Assembly (NCBI RefSeq): GCF_013778455.1
Contig: NZ_JACEHE010000030.1
Location: 1-64,000, forward strand
From: Streptomyces himalayensis subsp. himalayensis
GTDB taxonomy: Bacteria > Actinomycetota > Actinomycetes > Streptomycetales > Streptomycetaceae
Reading direction: 5' to 3'
DNA: 64,000 bases
Shown: positions 33,940-43,269 of the stretch, piece after piece
Layout of the letters: each line of letters starts with the position of its first letter
Position numbering within the stretch: the stretch's first letter is position 1
Translations under genes and position numbers: made by a program
Notes under the pieces: generated by a model
The model's database searches: none
Seen by the model: the letters and a program-made list of their open reading frames with translations, nothing else
Told to the model about the DNA's origin: nothing

Positions 33940-35220
33940 ATGTCCGCCCAACCCGCCGCTGACGAGCCGTTATCGGAAGGGTCACGCGCCCTGTGGCGTG
34001 ACCGCGACTTCGGTGTCTTCTGGGCCGCGCAGACCCTGTCGGTCGTCGGAGACTCCTTCGCCCTGATCGCGCTGCCGCTGTTGGTGCTGCACGCGACGGG
34101 ATCCGTGGCGCAGATGGGGTTGCTGACCGCCGTTGCCGGCGCGGCCTCGCTCCTGGCGGGGGTCTTCGCCGGGGTCGTGGTGGACCGGTTGGACCGCAGG
34201 AAGCTTCTGATCGCGTGCGACGTCGTCCGCATGGTCTTGTACGCACTGGTACCGCTGGTGTGGGCGTTCGGCCCGCAGATCTGGTTGCTCTACGTGCTCC
34301 TGCCTCTGGGCGAGGCTGTCGGAATGCTGTTCTCCGTCACCTACGTCACCGTCGTCAGGACCCTCGTGAGTGGCGACCGCATCACGGAGGCCAACGGCAG
34401 GCTCAATGCGACGGCCGCGGCGGCCGGGGTGGTCGGGCCGCTGTGCGCGGGCGTGGTGGCGGCCAGGTTCGGCCCGGCTGCGGCAGTCGGCGTGGATGCG
34501 GCGAGCTTCGGTGTGTCCGCCGCCTGTCTGAGCTTCGTACGGTTCCGGGGCGGCACACGGTCACATCTGACTGACCGGGCACCGGAAGCGGCTCGGCCGA
34601 GGCTGTGGAAGGACCTGCTTGCCGGGGTGTCCTTCCTGCGCGCGCACCCCGTACTGCGGGCCTTGACCGTCCTTCTGACCATGTTCAGCTTCCTGACCCT
34701 CGGCCTGAACGACCTGCTCATCTACCACCTCAAGCACGACCTCGGCCAGAGCGACGGCACGGTCGGGACTGTCTTCGCCGCAGGGGCGATGGGCACGATC
34801 ACCGGAGCCCTTCTCGTGGCCCCGGTCCGCCGCACGCTCGGCTTTGGCGCAACCTGGATCGGCACCGTCGCGGTCTGCGGGCTCGCCGTGGCGGGCATCG
34901 GCTCGGCGGACAGCGTGGCAGGCGTCGCAGTCCTGACCGCGACATTCCTGGGCTGCACCAGCATGGCCGGAACGTGCTCGATGTCCCTGCGGCAGGAAGT
35001 GACCCCCGAGCACCTGCTGGGACGGGTCACCTCGGCATTCTGGACCATCCACTACTCGGCAGCGCCAATCGGCGCAGCCGTTCTCACCTGGGCCGCGCAA
35101 CGCCATGGGACGGCGCCGGTGGGCCTGGCTGCCGGCGCCTGCTGTCTGCTCATAGCGGCACTGGCCCTGCTCACCCCGGTCCGCCGGCCCCGTCCGGAGC
35201 GTTCACCCGGCCCGGCGTGA
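33940..35220 (+). CDS. MFS exporter (MFS_3, EntS-like), with a TTA codon
   Basis: A 426-residue transporter with 12 predicted helices (DFGVFWAAQTLSVVGDSFAL at the first, GVVVDRLDRRKLLIACDVVR as motif A, TYVTVVRTLVSGDRITEANG typical of the EntS-like group). Such exporters commonly release siderophores or peptides, so it fits as the export step of the adjacent Dap/NRPS cluster. Codon 11 (33970-33972) is TTA, the rare leucine codon read by the bldA tRNA, which would delay expression to differentiation. It is followed after 85 bp by the PPTase gene on the same strand. Confidence 0.9.
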   Translation: MSAQPAADEPLSEGSRALWRDRDFGVFWAAQTLSVVGDSFALIALPLLVLHATGSVAQMGLLTAVAGAASLLAGVFAGVVVDRLDRRKLLIACDVVRMVLYALVPLVWAFGPQIWLLYVLLPLGEAVGMLFSVTYVTVVRTLVSGDRITEANGRLNATAAAAGVVGPLCAGVVAARFGPAAAVGVDAASFGVSAACLSFVRFRGGTRSHLTDRAPEAARPRLWKDLLAGVSFLRAHPVLRALTVLLTMFSFLTLGLNDLLIYHLKHDLGQSDGTVGTVFAAGAMGTITGALLVAPVRRTLGFGATWIGTVAVCGLAVAGIGSADSVAGVAVLTATFLGCTSMAGTCSMSLRQEVTPEHLLGRVTSAFWTIHYSAAPIGAAVLTWAAQRHGTAPVGLAAGACCLLIAALALLTPVRRPRPERSPGPA

Positions 35221-35305
35221 CCGGGCGGCTGGGTACGGGCTGCCGGGCCGGGCCGGGAAACCCGCCGCCGTGCGTCGTTCTGTGGGGTGTTCGTATGCTG
35301 CGAGT

Positions 35306-36019
35306 GTGACGGCTGGTGTGGTGTGGCGGCCTGTGGAACTGCGGGACGGGGGTTGGGAGAGGCCACGAGAAGCGTTGGGGGCGGCTGCTGGGCCCGGGTT
35401 GTGGCTGGTGCGGGCGGACGCGTTCCAGTCGGTGGTGAACCGTCTGGCCGACTCGGTGCTGGACAGTACTGAGACGGGGCGTGCGGCGGCGTTGCGGCAG
35501 GCCCGGGACAGGGATACCTATCGGGCCGGGCACGTGGGGTTGCGTCTGCTGTTGGGTGCGTATCTGGGGGTTCCTCCCGTCGATGTTCCGCTGGAGCGGC
35601 TGCCGTGCCCATTGTGCGAGGAGCCGCACGGACGTCCTGTGGTGCGCGGCAACCCTGTGCATTTCTCGCTGTCTCACAGCGGCGGTTTGTGCCTGCTGGC
35701 TTTCGCGTCGACGCCTGTGGGCGTGGACATCGAGGCCATCCCTGACGCAGCGGTGGCGGAAGAGGTCGGGGCTTGTCTCCATCCGCGGGAGAGCGCCGAG
35801 CTGAGTGATTTCCGGGCGGAGGACAGACCGGCGGCGTTCGCCCGGGCCTGGGCGCGCAAGGAGGCCTACCTGAAAGGTCTGGGCACGGGCCTGGGACGCG
35901 CCATGTCACTGGACTACGTGGGTACGGCGAGGGATGCCGCGGCCACGCTGCCGGGCTGGACGATAGGGGATGTGGCGGTGGATGACGGATTTGCCGCCGC
36001 CGTCGCCGTTCAGGGCTGA
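35306..36019 (+). CDS. Sfp-type 4'-phosphopantetheinyl transferase
   Basis: A 237-residue enzyme that loads carrier domains with phosphopantetheine. The two metal and CoA motifs are clear: PVGVDIEAI and AFARAWARKEAYLKGLGTGL; HFSLSHSGGLCLLAFA is the third conserved block. The start is probably the GTG at 35306. Its partners here would be Ser71 of the membrane synthetase and Ser817 of the NRPS protein. Codon use differs from neighbours, with many G- and T-ending codons in the first half, so it may have a separate origin. Confidence 0.93.
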   Translation: MTAGVVWRPVELRDGGWERPREALGAAAGPGLWLVRADAFQSVVNRLADSVLDSTETGRAAALRQARDRDTYRAGHVGLRLLLGAYLGVPPVDVPLERLPCPLCEEPHGRPVVRGNPVHFSLSHSGGLCLLAFASTPVGVDIEAIPDAAVAEEVGACLHPRESAELSDFRAEDRPAAFARAWARKEAYLKGLGTGLGRAMSLDYVGTARDAAATLPGWTIGDVAVDDGFAAAVAVQG

Positions 36020-36171
36020 GGCACCGTTCAGGGCCGGGTGGTGAAGGGTGGTTGCACGGGCAGGAGATGCGGACGTCTGGCCGTGCGGCCGTCTCCGGAG
36101 GATCGGCCGCGCAGACGCCTGACCAGCCAGTCAGTAACCGGGCGCTGGTGCGGGGTGCCCGCCGGTGTGCG

Positions 36172-37206
36172 TCAGGCCGCGGGGGAGTGGGCCGTCAGTG
36201 CATGCCGGTGTGCGTCACGCCGCGGGTTGTGGGCCGGCAGTGTCTGCCGGTCCAGTACGTCCTCGCCGTAGAGGTCCCGCACCCAGTTGCTCTGGTAGAT
36301 GGTTTCGAGGTAGCGCTCCCCGAGGTCGGGGGCGATGGTCACCGCGGTCGGCTGCCGACGGTCCTGTGGTTGGCGGGCGAGCCACTGGCCGGCGCCGCTG
36401 ACGACTGTGCCGGTGGAGCCCCCGAAGACGAAGCCGCGCCGGGCGAGCTGGTGGCAGGTGCGGATGGTGTCGGCTTCGCTGACGTGTATCACTTCGTCCA
36501 CGTAGGAGTCGTCCAGCAGCGGTGGGCGGAGGCTGGTGCCGAGGCCCGGGATCATGCGCCGGCCAGGGTTGTCTCCGAAGGTGACGGAGCCTTCGCTGTC
36601 GACGGCGACGATGCGTACCGGGCGGTGCCAGGTGCGGAAGTAGCGTGCGCAGCCCATCAGGGTGCCCGTGGTGCCTGCTCCGACGAAGAGGACGTCGAGA
36701 TCGGGGAAGCGGCGGGCGATGGCGGGGGCAGTGGTGCGGTAGTGGGCCATGTGGTTGTTGGGGTTGCTGTACTGGTTGAGCCATACGTAGCGGTCGTCTG
36801 AGGCACACAGCTCGCGGACGTGGTCGATGCGCGCGGCGAGCAGGCCGCCGGTGGGGGCGGGCTCGGTGATGATGTGGATCTGGCTGCCGAGGGACTCCAT
36901 GAGCAGACGGGTGGGCAGGTTGCAGCGGGAGTCGGTCACACACACGAACCCGTAGCCCTTGCTGGCCGCGATCATGCTCAGGGCCACGCCCAGGTTGCCG
37001 GAGGATGACTCGACCAGGATCGAGTCGCTCTTGAGCCGGCCGTCGCGTTCCGCGGCCTCGACCATCTCGGCGGCGGCTTTGAGTTTGATGGATCCGGCGA
37101 AGTTGAATCCTTCGCACTTGAGGAACAGCCGGTGCCCGGTGATCGCCTCGAGATCGACGTAGAGGTCGTCTTCGTTGAATTCCTGGGGGGTGGATATGAC
37201 CGGCAC
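36172..37206 (-). CDS. sbnA: SbnA-like PLP enzyme for 2,3-diaminopropionate synthesis
   Basis: A 344-residue fold-type II PLP enzyme of the cysteine synthase family. Lys in GFNFAGSIKLKAAAEM is the PLP lysine, ESSSGNLGVALS binds the phosphate side, and FVGAGTTGTLMGCARYF holds the cofactor phosphate. It resembles SbnA, which joins O-phosphoserine and glutamate to give N-(2-amino-2-carboxyethyl)-glutamate, the first step to L-Dap. AGGAGG lies five bases before the GTG start. It is divergent from the synthetase operon; its partner SbnB is at the end of that operon. Distinguishing it from ordinary cysteine synthase rests on context plus overall similarity. Confidence 0.9.
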   Translation of the reverse strand: MPVISTPQEFNEDDLYVDLEAITGHRLFLKCEGFNFAGSIKLKAAAEMVEAAERDGRLKSDSILVESSSGNLGVALSMIAASKGYGFVCVTDSRCNLPTRLLMESLGSQIHIITEPAPTGGLLAARIDHVRELCASDDRYVWLNQYSNPNNHMAHYRTTAPAIARRFPDLDVLFVGAGTTGTLMGCARYFRTWHRPVRIVAVDSEGSVTFGDNPGRRMIPGLGTSLRPPLLDDSYVDEVIHVSEADTIRTCHQLARRGFVFGGSTGTVVSGAGQWLARQPQDRRQPTAVTIAPDLGERYLETIYQSNWVRDLYGEDVLDRQTLPAHNPRRDAHRHALTAHSPAA

Positions 37207-37813
37207 GATGGCCTCCTGATCTGCGCTTGACGTGGCGTGCCGCTCGTTCGTTGCGTGGCGGCTGAGGGAGGACGTCGCCTGTCGGGTGCGACGTCCGTCG
37301 GACCCCTCCAGTACGCGTGGTCACCGTGGCCCTGTCATGCCACCGGATCTCGGGTCTTGACAACGGCCGCGATCAGGCGTAATTGAACGCGGCCGTGGTC
37401 ACGCGTACGGGCTTGCGCCCCGTGACGACGGCCGCGCGGCTCCCCGCCTGTGCTCGTGACGTGAGGCCGTGAGCCATGGCGACGAGAGCGGCGCCCGCGG
37501 AATGCGAGGAAGGCAGGGAAAGGCCGGAGAACGCAGCATCGGCCCAAGCAGCGAAGGCCGAGAAGCGGCAGCATCGGTCCGCTATCGCTTCCGGTGTGTG
37601 GTGTCAAGTAACGACATTCAGCGGCATGACGGAAATACGCAGGCCGGGCCTACTGGAGAAGCGGGCCTCACGTATTCGCACCGAAAGGCTTCGAGGCCTG
37701 TGCGGACGGAAGAAGACCTCGCCCGCAGCCACACACCTACGACACCGGAGCGTTCGGCACACCGGTACCGGCCACGCCGGTCGGCACGCACCGAACGTTC
37801 TTGAGGAGCTCAC
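37207..37813. promoter_or_regulatory. Divergent promoter region of the Dap/synthetase cluster
   Basis: A 607-bp non-coding region between the sbnA-like gene and the synthetase operon. It is longer than other gaps here and must contain both promoters. I find no clear operator or small gene; a frame from ATG 37476 (MATRAAPAECEEG) runs on without a natural end and is probably not coding. GAGGAG precedes the synthetase ATG. Confidence 0.5.
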
Positions 37814-40525
37814 ATGGCGGGGAAATCCACCGCTGCCTGGACGGCCGAACCACCCGACATCTCCACCACTCTGACCGACGACAGTGTCGACGGCATGCCG
37901 GGTGGCAGCCTCGTCGGCCCGGAGGCCGGCACCGCACGGCTCCTGGCCGAGGTGCTCGCTGACGTCGTGCGCGTGGAGCGGGTGTCGGCCGACAGCCACT
38001 TCTTCGACGATCTGGGCGCGGATTCGATGGTGATGGCTCAGTTCTGCGCGCGCGTCAGGAAGCGGGCGGACCTGCCATCCGTGTCGATGAAGGACGTCTA
38101 CCGGCACCCCACGGTCAACAGCCTGGCCGACGCGCTCACCGGTCCCGCAGCCGCGGCGATGGCGCCGGTCGCCACGGCCACCGCGCCCACGACCGCCACC
38201 TCCACGGCCCCCGCGCCCATGCCTGTGCAGCAGTCCGTCCCGGCCTCTGCCTCTTCCTCGGCATCCGCCCCGGCTCCTGCCCCGGCTCCTGTCTCCACGG
38301 CGGCCGAGGCGTCGAGTGGAGCGGCGGTAAGCGCAACAAGGGCCGGTACACGGCAATACCTGCTGTGCGGAATGCTGCAATTGCTGTTCTTCCTCGGGTA
38401 CACCTACCTGACCGCCCTGGCCACGGCTCGGGGCTACGAATGGATCAGCGACGGTCCCGCTCTGGCCGACCGCTACCTGCGTTCCGTGCTGGCCGGCGGT
38501 GTTGCCTTCGTTGGCATGTGCACCATTCCGATCCTGGCCAAATGGGCACTCCTCGGCCGTTCCACAGCCTGTCAGTTCCCGGTATGGAGCCTCACCTATG
38601 TGCGCTGGTGGATTGTCAAAACCCTGATCCGTATCAGCCCCATGCGCCTGTTCACCGCGTCGCCGTTGTACGTGCTGTATCTCCGGGCGCTGGGCGCGAA
38701 AATCGGACGTAATGTCGCGATCTTCTCCACGCATATCCCTGTGTGTACCGATCTTCTGACGATCGGAGACGGCACGGTCGTTCGCAAGGACTCGCTGTTC
38801 TCCTGCTACCGGGCCCACGACGGCCTCATCCAGACCGGCCCCGTCACGCTCGGCAAGGACGTCGTCGTCAGCGAACAGACGGTCCTCGACATCAACACCT
38901 CCATGGGCGACGCCTCCCAGCTCGGGCACGCCTCTTCCCTGTATGCCGGGCAGACGGTACCCGCGGGGGAGCGTTGGCACGGGTCGCCGGGCGAGCCCAC
39001 CGTCACGGACTTCCGCACCGTGGGTGCCGCCGACTGCTCCACCGCCAGCAAGGTCCTCTACTCGATCGGGCAGATGCTGGCCCTCCTGCTGGTTCATCTG
39101 CCGCTGGCCATGGGTGCCATGACGCTGGTGCTCACCGAGCTGCCGCAGGTGAACACACTGCTCAACGCCGGGTCTTCGCCGTTCGCCGGCTGGACGTTCC
39201 TGCTCGGTGCCCTGGCGGCGTCCTTCGTGCTGTTCTTCGGCGCCGCTTTCGCCGGGCTGGTCATTCAGGGAACGCTGCCGCGCCTGCTCAACCTGGCCAT
39301 CAAGCCGGACAAGGTCTATCCGCTCTACGGCTTCCATTACGGTCTGCAGCGGGCCATCGCGGCGCTGACCAACAGGAAGTTCTTCATCACGCTTTTCGGG
39401 GACAGCTCCGCGATCGTCCACTACCTCCGCTATCTCGGCTACGACCTGTCCCGTGTCACGCAGACCGGCTCGAACTTCGGCACGGAAGTGAAGCACGACA
39501 GCCCGTTTCTGAGCTCGGTGGGCAGTAAAACGATGGTCGCCGATGGCCTGTCGATCATCAATGCCGACTTCTCCAACACCTCCTTTTCCCTCTCCCGTGC
39601 CTCGATCGGGGCGGACTGTTTCCTCGGTAACCGCATCGCTTATCCGTCGCGGGCCAGGACCGGCGACAACTGCCTGCTGGCAACGAAGGTCATGGTTCCC
39701 GTCGACGGAGAGGTACGTGAGGGCGTCGGCCTGCTGGGCTCGCCTGCCTTCGCCATCCCGCGCACGGTGATGCGGGACACCGAGTTGAACCACGTGGCGA
39801 GCGGCAGCGAGCTGAGCCACCGCCTCGCCGCCAAGAACAGGCACAATGCGGTCACCGCGGCGATATATCTGCTGGCGCGGTGGATTCACGTCTTCGCCGT
39901 CACCCTCATCGCCATGGGCGCCAATGCCCTCTACCCCTCCTTCGGTGTGTCGGCGATCGCGCTGGCCGGCGTCGTCACCCTCGCCTTCACCGTCTGCTAT
40001 TTCGCGCTGATCGAACGGGCCTCCACCGGCTTCAAGGCCCAGGAGTCACTGAACTGCTCGATCTACGAGCCGTCCTTCTGGCGGCACGAACGCTTCTGGA
40101 AGATGGCGGCGGTCGACTACGCGCAGTTCTTCGACGGGACCCCGTTCAAGAACGTGGTCTGGCGGTTGATGGGTGCCCGGATCGGCAAGCGGGTCTTCGA
40201 CGACGGCTGCTTCTTCCCGGAGCGGACGCTGGTGACGATCGGGGACGACTGCACCCTCAACGCGGGCACGGTGATCCAGTGCCACTCGCAGGAGGACGGC
40301 GCCTTCAAGTCCGACCGCACCACGATCGGTGCAGGCTGCACCCTCGGGGTCGGCGCGTTCGTCCACTATGGCGTGACGATGGCAGACCGCGTGCACCTGG
40401 CCTGCGATTCCTTCCTGATGAAGGGCGAACACGTCCCCTCCGGGGCCCGATGGGGAGGAAATCCGGCCCAGCATCTGTCCGACGGCAACCTCCACGTCCA
40501 GGCGCTGGCCGCAGGCGGCAGCTGA
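37814..40525 (+). CDS. Membrane amino-acid polymer synthetase-like protein: carrier domain plus three tandem C domains, no A domain
   Basis: A 903-residue membrane protein with the C-terminal architecture of epsilon-polylysine synthetase (Pls) and poly-Dap synthetase. A peptidyl carrier domain lies at about 36-110 with attachment Ser71 in DDLGADSMVMAQF. An Ala/Pro/Ser linker (about 112-175) follows. About six transmembrane helices (about 180-205, 222-247, 413-438, 457-486, 680-708, 710-732) separate three soluble domains at about 295-395, 528-660 and 777-889, each with left-handed beta-helix hexapeptide repeats (TIGDGTVVRKDSL, ASIGADCFLGNRIAYP, TIGDDCTLNAGTVIQCHS). Known relatives start with an adenylation domain; it is absent here, the gene starts at the carrier with its own ribosome site. 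Loading must come in trans, probably from the next gene. Confidence 0.93.
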   Translation: MAGKSTAAWTAEPPDISTTLTDDSVDGMPGGSLVGPEAGTARLLAEVLADVVRVERVSADSHFFDDLGADSMVMAQFCARVRKRADLPSVSMKDVYRHPTVNSLADALTGPAAAAMAPVATATAPTTATSTAPAPMPVQQSVPASASSSASAPAPAPAPVSTAAEASSGAAVSATRAGTRQYLLCGMLQLLFFLGYTYLTALATARGYEWISDGPALADRYLRSVLAGGVAFVGMCTIPILAKWALLGRSTACQFPVWSLTYVRWWIVKTLIRISPMRLFTASPLYVLYLRALGAKIGRNVAIFSTHIPVCTDLLTIGDGTVVRKDSLFSCYRAHDGLIQTGPVTLGKDVVVSEQTVLDINTSMGDASQLGHASSLYAGQTVPAGERWHGSPGEPTVTDFRTVGAADCSTASKVLYSIGQMLALLLVHLPLAMGAMTLVLTELPQVNTLLNAGSSPFAGWTFLLGALAASFVLFFGAAFAGLVIQGTLPRLLNLAIKPDKVYPLYGFHYGLQRAIAALTNRKFFITLFGDSSAIVHYLRYLGYDLSRVTQTGSNFGTEVKHDSPFLSSVGSKTMVADGLSIINADFSNTSFSLSRASIGADCFLGNRIAYPSRARTGDNCLLATKVMVPVDGEVREGVGLLGSPAFAIPRTVMRDTELNHVASGSELSHRLAAKNRHNAVTAAIYLLARWIHVFAVTLIAMGANALYPSFGVSAIALAGVVTLAFTVCYFALIERASTGFKAQESLNCSIYEPSFWRHERFWKMAAVDYAQFFDGTPFKNVVWRLMGARIGKRVFDDGCFFPERTLVTIGDDCTLNAGTVIQCHSQEDGAFKSDRTTIGAGCTLGVGAFVHYGVTMADRVHLACDSFLMKGEHVPSGARWGGNPAQHLSDGNLHVQALAAGGS

Positions 40526-40631
40526 CGCCGCGCCGAAGCCAGGCGCAGGCGCAATCTGCGCCGATGCCCAAGCGCAGGCGGCACCCGACGCCGCGCGCCA
40601 CATCCAGACCACGAGTAGAGGACACACCCTG

Positions 40632-43226
40632 ATGGCACTCACCACGTCGCACAGCCGAGACTTCTGGCACGGAGTGCTGGCCGCATCCGGCGGCTTCACG
40701 CCCCTTCCGCGCTGGACCCGTAAGCCGGTTGCCGGCCTGGCCGAGCACCGAGCACAGATCCCCGCCGACCAGGCGACGGTCCTGCGCCGGCTGGCAGACG
40801 ACCTGGCCGTACCGCTGAGCAGTGTGCTGCTGGCCGCGCACGCCAAGGTGCTGGCCGCCGTGACCGGCGAACACGACATCACCACGGGCTACGTCGCCGC
40901 GGCCCGTGGCGGGCCGTTGCCGTGCCGGCTGACCACCGAACCCGGCTCGTGGAGGACCCTGCTGCGGCACACGCACCAGGCCGCCTCGCACCTGCTGCAG
41001 CACCAGGGTTTCCCGGTCGAGGACCTCAGGCACGAACTCGGCCTGACAGAGCCCTCGTTCGAGACCGTGCTCGATGCGACCGGCGCCGAGGGCGACACGG
41101 CCGGCATCACCAGCGAGATCACCGGGGACAGCACCGACCCCGTCGCCACTGTCGGCGGTCTCACCGGCACGAGCGGCGAGCAGGCCTGGGACCCGGCGCT
41201 GCGGGTGAGCATCGTGCACCACAACGACGGCCGTCTCACGCTGCGGCTGCGCTACCGCACCGACGTCCTCGACGCCGACTTTGCCGCCCGGATCGCCGGC
41301 TATCACCTCACCGCGCTCGCGCTGATCGCCGCCGACCCGGACGCGGAGCATGCACGGCAGAGCCTGCTGTCCGCCGAGGAGCTTCGCTTCCAGGTCGAAG
41401 GGCTCGCGGGGCCGCACCGGGCCCTGCCTGACGCCCGGGTGCATGAGCTGTTCGAGCAGCGCGTACGGCAGCACCCCCACGCCATCGCGGCCCAGCACGG
41501 CAACCGGCAGTGGACGTACCGGGAGCTCAATGCCCGCGCCAACCGGCTGGCCCGTGCCCTGCTGGCGCGAGGGCTCGGCCGTGAAGGCGTCGTCGCGGTG
41601 GTGATGGAGAGGAACCTGGACTGGCTGGCCGCAGTTCTGGCGGTCTTCAAGGCCGGCGGCGTCTACCTGCCCATCGAGCCGCATCTGCCTGCCGAACGCA
41701 TCAAGGCCACGCTCGCCCGTTCCGAGTGCACGCTCGTTGTGACCGAGCCTGCCGGCGACACCACCCTCCGGACGGCCCTTTCCTCGCTGCCCGCAGTGCG
41801 GACGCTGTTCGCGGACACCGCGTACGAAGAGGGCCACGCCGAAGATGATCTTGGCCTCGACATCGCCCCCGACCAGCTGGCCTACATCTACTTCACCTCC
41901 GGCTCCACCGGCGAACCGAAGGGCGCCATGTGTGAACACGCGGGCATGCTCAACCACCTCTACGCCAAGATCGACGACCTGGAGATCGGCCAGGGGCAGG
42001 TGGTCGCCCAGACCGCGCCCCAGTGCTTCGACATCTCGCTGTGGCAGCTGCTCGCCGCACTCCTGGCCGGAGGGCGGACCCTGCTGATCGAGCAGGAGGT
42101 GATCCTCGACGCCTCACGGTTCGTCGACACCATCGCCCGCGACCGGGTCACGGTGCTGCAGGTGGTTCCCTCGTACCTCGACGTCGTCGTGTCCCATCTG
42201 GAGCTGCATCCCCGGGCGCTGCCGGACCTGCGGTACGTGTCGGTCACCGGCGAGGCACTGAAGAAGGAACTCGCCCAGCGCTGGTTCACCGCCAAGCCCC
42301 ACATCAAGCTGGTCAACGCCTACGGACTGACCGAGACCTCCGACGACACCAACCACGAGATCATGGACCGGACACCGGACGGCGACCGGATCCCGCTGGG
42401 CCGGCCGGTCAGCAACGTGCACCTCTACGTCGTCGACGAGCACCTGAACCCGGTGCCGCTCGGCGCGCCAGGAGCGATCGCCTTCTCCGGGATCTGCGTC
42501 GGCCGAGGATATGTCAACGACCCCGAGCGCACCCGCCCCGCCTACCTGCGCGATCCCCACCGTGAGGGACAGCGCCTCTACCTCAGCGGCGACTTCGGCC
42601 GCTGGCAGCCCGACGGCAAGCTGGAGTTCCTCGGCCGCCGCGACACCCAGGTCAAGATCCGCGGCTTCCGCATCGAGATCGGCGAGATCGAAAACACCCT
42701 GCTGCAGGTTCCGGGCGTCCGCGACAGCGCCGTGGTGGTCGCCGAACGGCCCGACCAGAGCACGCACCTGGTGGCCTTCTACAGCGCCCCACAGCCCCTG
42801 AACAGCGACATCCTGCTGGACCGGCTGGGCGCCTCACTGCCCGCGTACATGGTCCCCTCGGACATCCACTGGCGCGAGGCCCTCCCGCTGACCGCCAACA
42901 GCAAGATCGACCGGAAAACCCTGACGGCGCTGGCCTCCCAACTCCACGCCGCCGAGGACGACGTCCAGGCACCCGGCACACCCACCGAACAGCGACTCGC
43001 AGCCGCATGGGCGGGTGTGCTCGGCATCCCGCACGACCGGATCGGACGCCACGACCACTTCTTCGACCTGGGCGGCACCTCGCTGTCGGCCGTGAAACTC
43101 GCCATCACCCTGGACCGCGCGGTGTCCCTGGCGGACATCACCCGCCACCCCGTCCTCACCGACCTGGCCCGGAGCCTGGAGGCCCCGTCCCACCAGCAGC
43201 CAACCGCACAGCCGGCCTCCGTCTGA
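40632..43226 (+). CDS. NRPS protein: partial C domain, adenylation domain, carrier domain
   Basis: An 864-residue single-module NRPS. Residues 1-250 resemble only the C-terminal half of a condensation domain; no HHxxxDG is present, so it should not condense. The adenylation domain (about 272-760) has A3 YFTSGSTGEPKGAM, A4 FDISLWQLLAALLAGG, A5 NAYGLTETSDDTNHE, A7 YLSGDFGRW and the A10 lysine in NSKIDRKTL. The carrier has Ser817 in DLGGTSLSAVKL. My reading of the specificity code is D-I-W-Q-S-T-A-D-D-K; the two Asp near the end suit an amino side chain such as Dap. It lies 106 bp after the synthetase gene and probably activates and transfers Dap to it. Confidence 0.93.
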   Translation: MALTTSHSRDFWHGVLAASGGFTPLPRWTRKPVAGLAEHRAQIPADQATVLRRLADDLAVPLSSVLLAAHAKVLAAVTGEHDITTGYVAAARGGPLPCRLTTEPGSWRTLLRHTHQAASHLLQHQGFPVEDLRHELGLTEPSFETVLDATGAEGDTAGITSEITGDSTDPVATVGGLTGTSGEQAWDPALRVSIVHHNDGRLTLRLRYRTDVLDADFAARIAGYHLTALALIAADPDAEHARQSLLSAEELRFQVEGLAGPHRALPDARVHELFEQRVRQHPHAIAAQHGNRQWTYRELNARANRLARALLARGLGREGVVAVVMERNLDWLAAVLAVFKAGGVYLPIEPHLPAERIKATLARSECTLVVTEPAGDTTLRTALSSLPAVRTLFADTAYEEGHAEDDLGLDIAPDQLAYIYFTSGSTGEPKGAMCEHAGMLNHLYAKIDDLEIGQGQVVAQTAPQCFDISLWQLLAALLAGGRTLLIEQEVILDASRFVDTIARDRVTVLQVVPSYLDVVVSHLELHPRALPDLRYVSVTGEALKKELAQRWFTAKPHIKLVNAYGLTETSDDTNHEIMDRTPDGDRIPLGRPVSNVHLYVVDEHLNPVPLGAPGAIAFSGICVGRGYVNDPERTRPAYLRDPHREGQRLYLSGDFGRWQPDGKLEFLGRRDTQVKIRGFRIEIGEIENTLLQVPGVRDSAVVVAERPDQSTHLVAFYSAPQPLNSDILLDRLGASLPAYMVPSDIHWREALPLTANSKIDRKTLTALASQLHAAEDDVQAPGTPTEQRLAAAWAGVLGIPHDRIGRHDHFFDLGGTSLSAVKLAITLDRAVSLADITRHPVLTDLARSLEAPSHQQPTAQPASV

Positions 43227-43269
43227 CCGCCGACCTGTTCCTCAACACCACTGAAAAGGACAACACACC

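Noticed and set aside
37604..39889. Long minus-strand frame of 761 codons opposite the synthetase
   Set aside because: The plus strand encodes a clear carrier and membrane protein; the minus frame is low-complexity Arg/Gly/Asp.
40632..43226. NRPS as a complete C-A-T elongation module
   Set aside because: The N-terminal region is only about half a condensation domain and lacks HHxxxDG.
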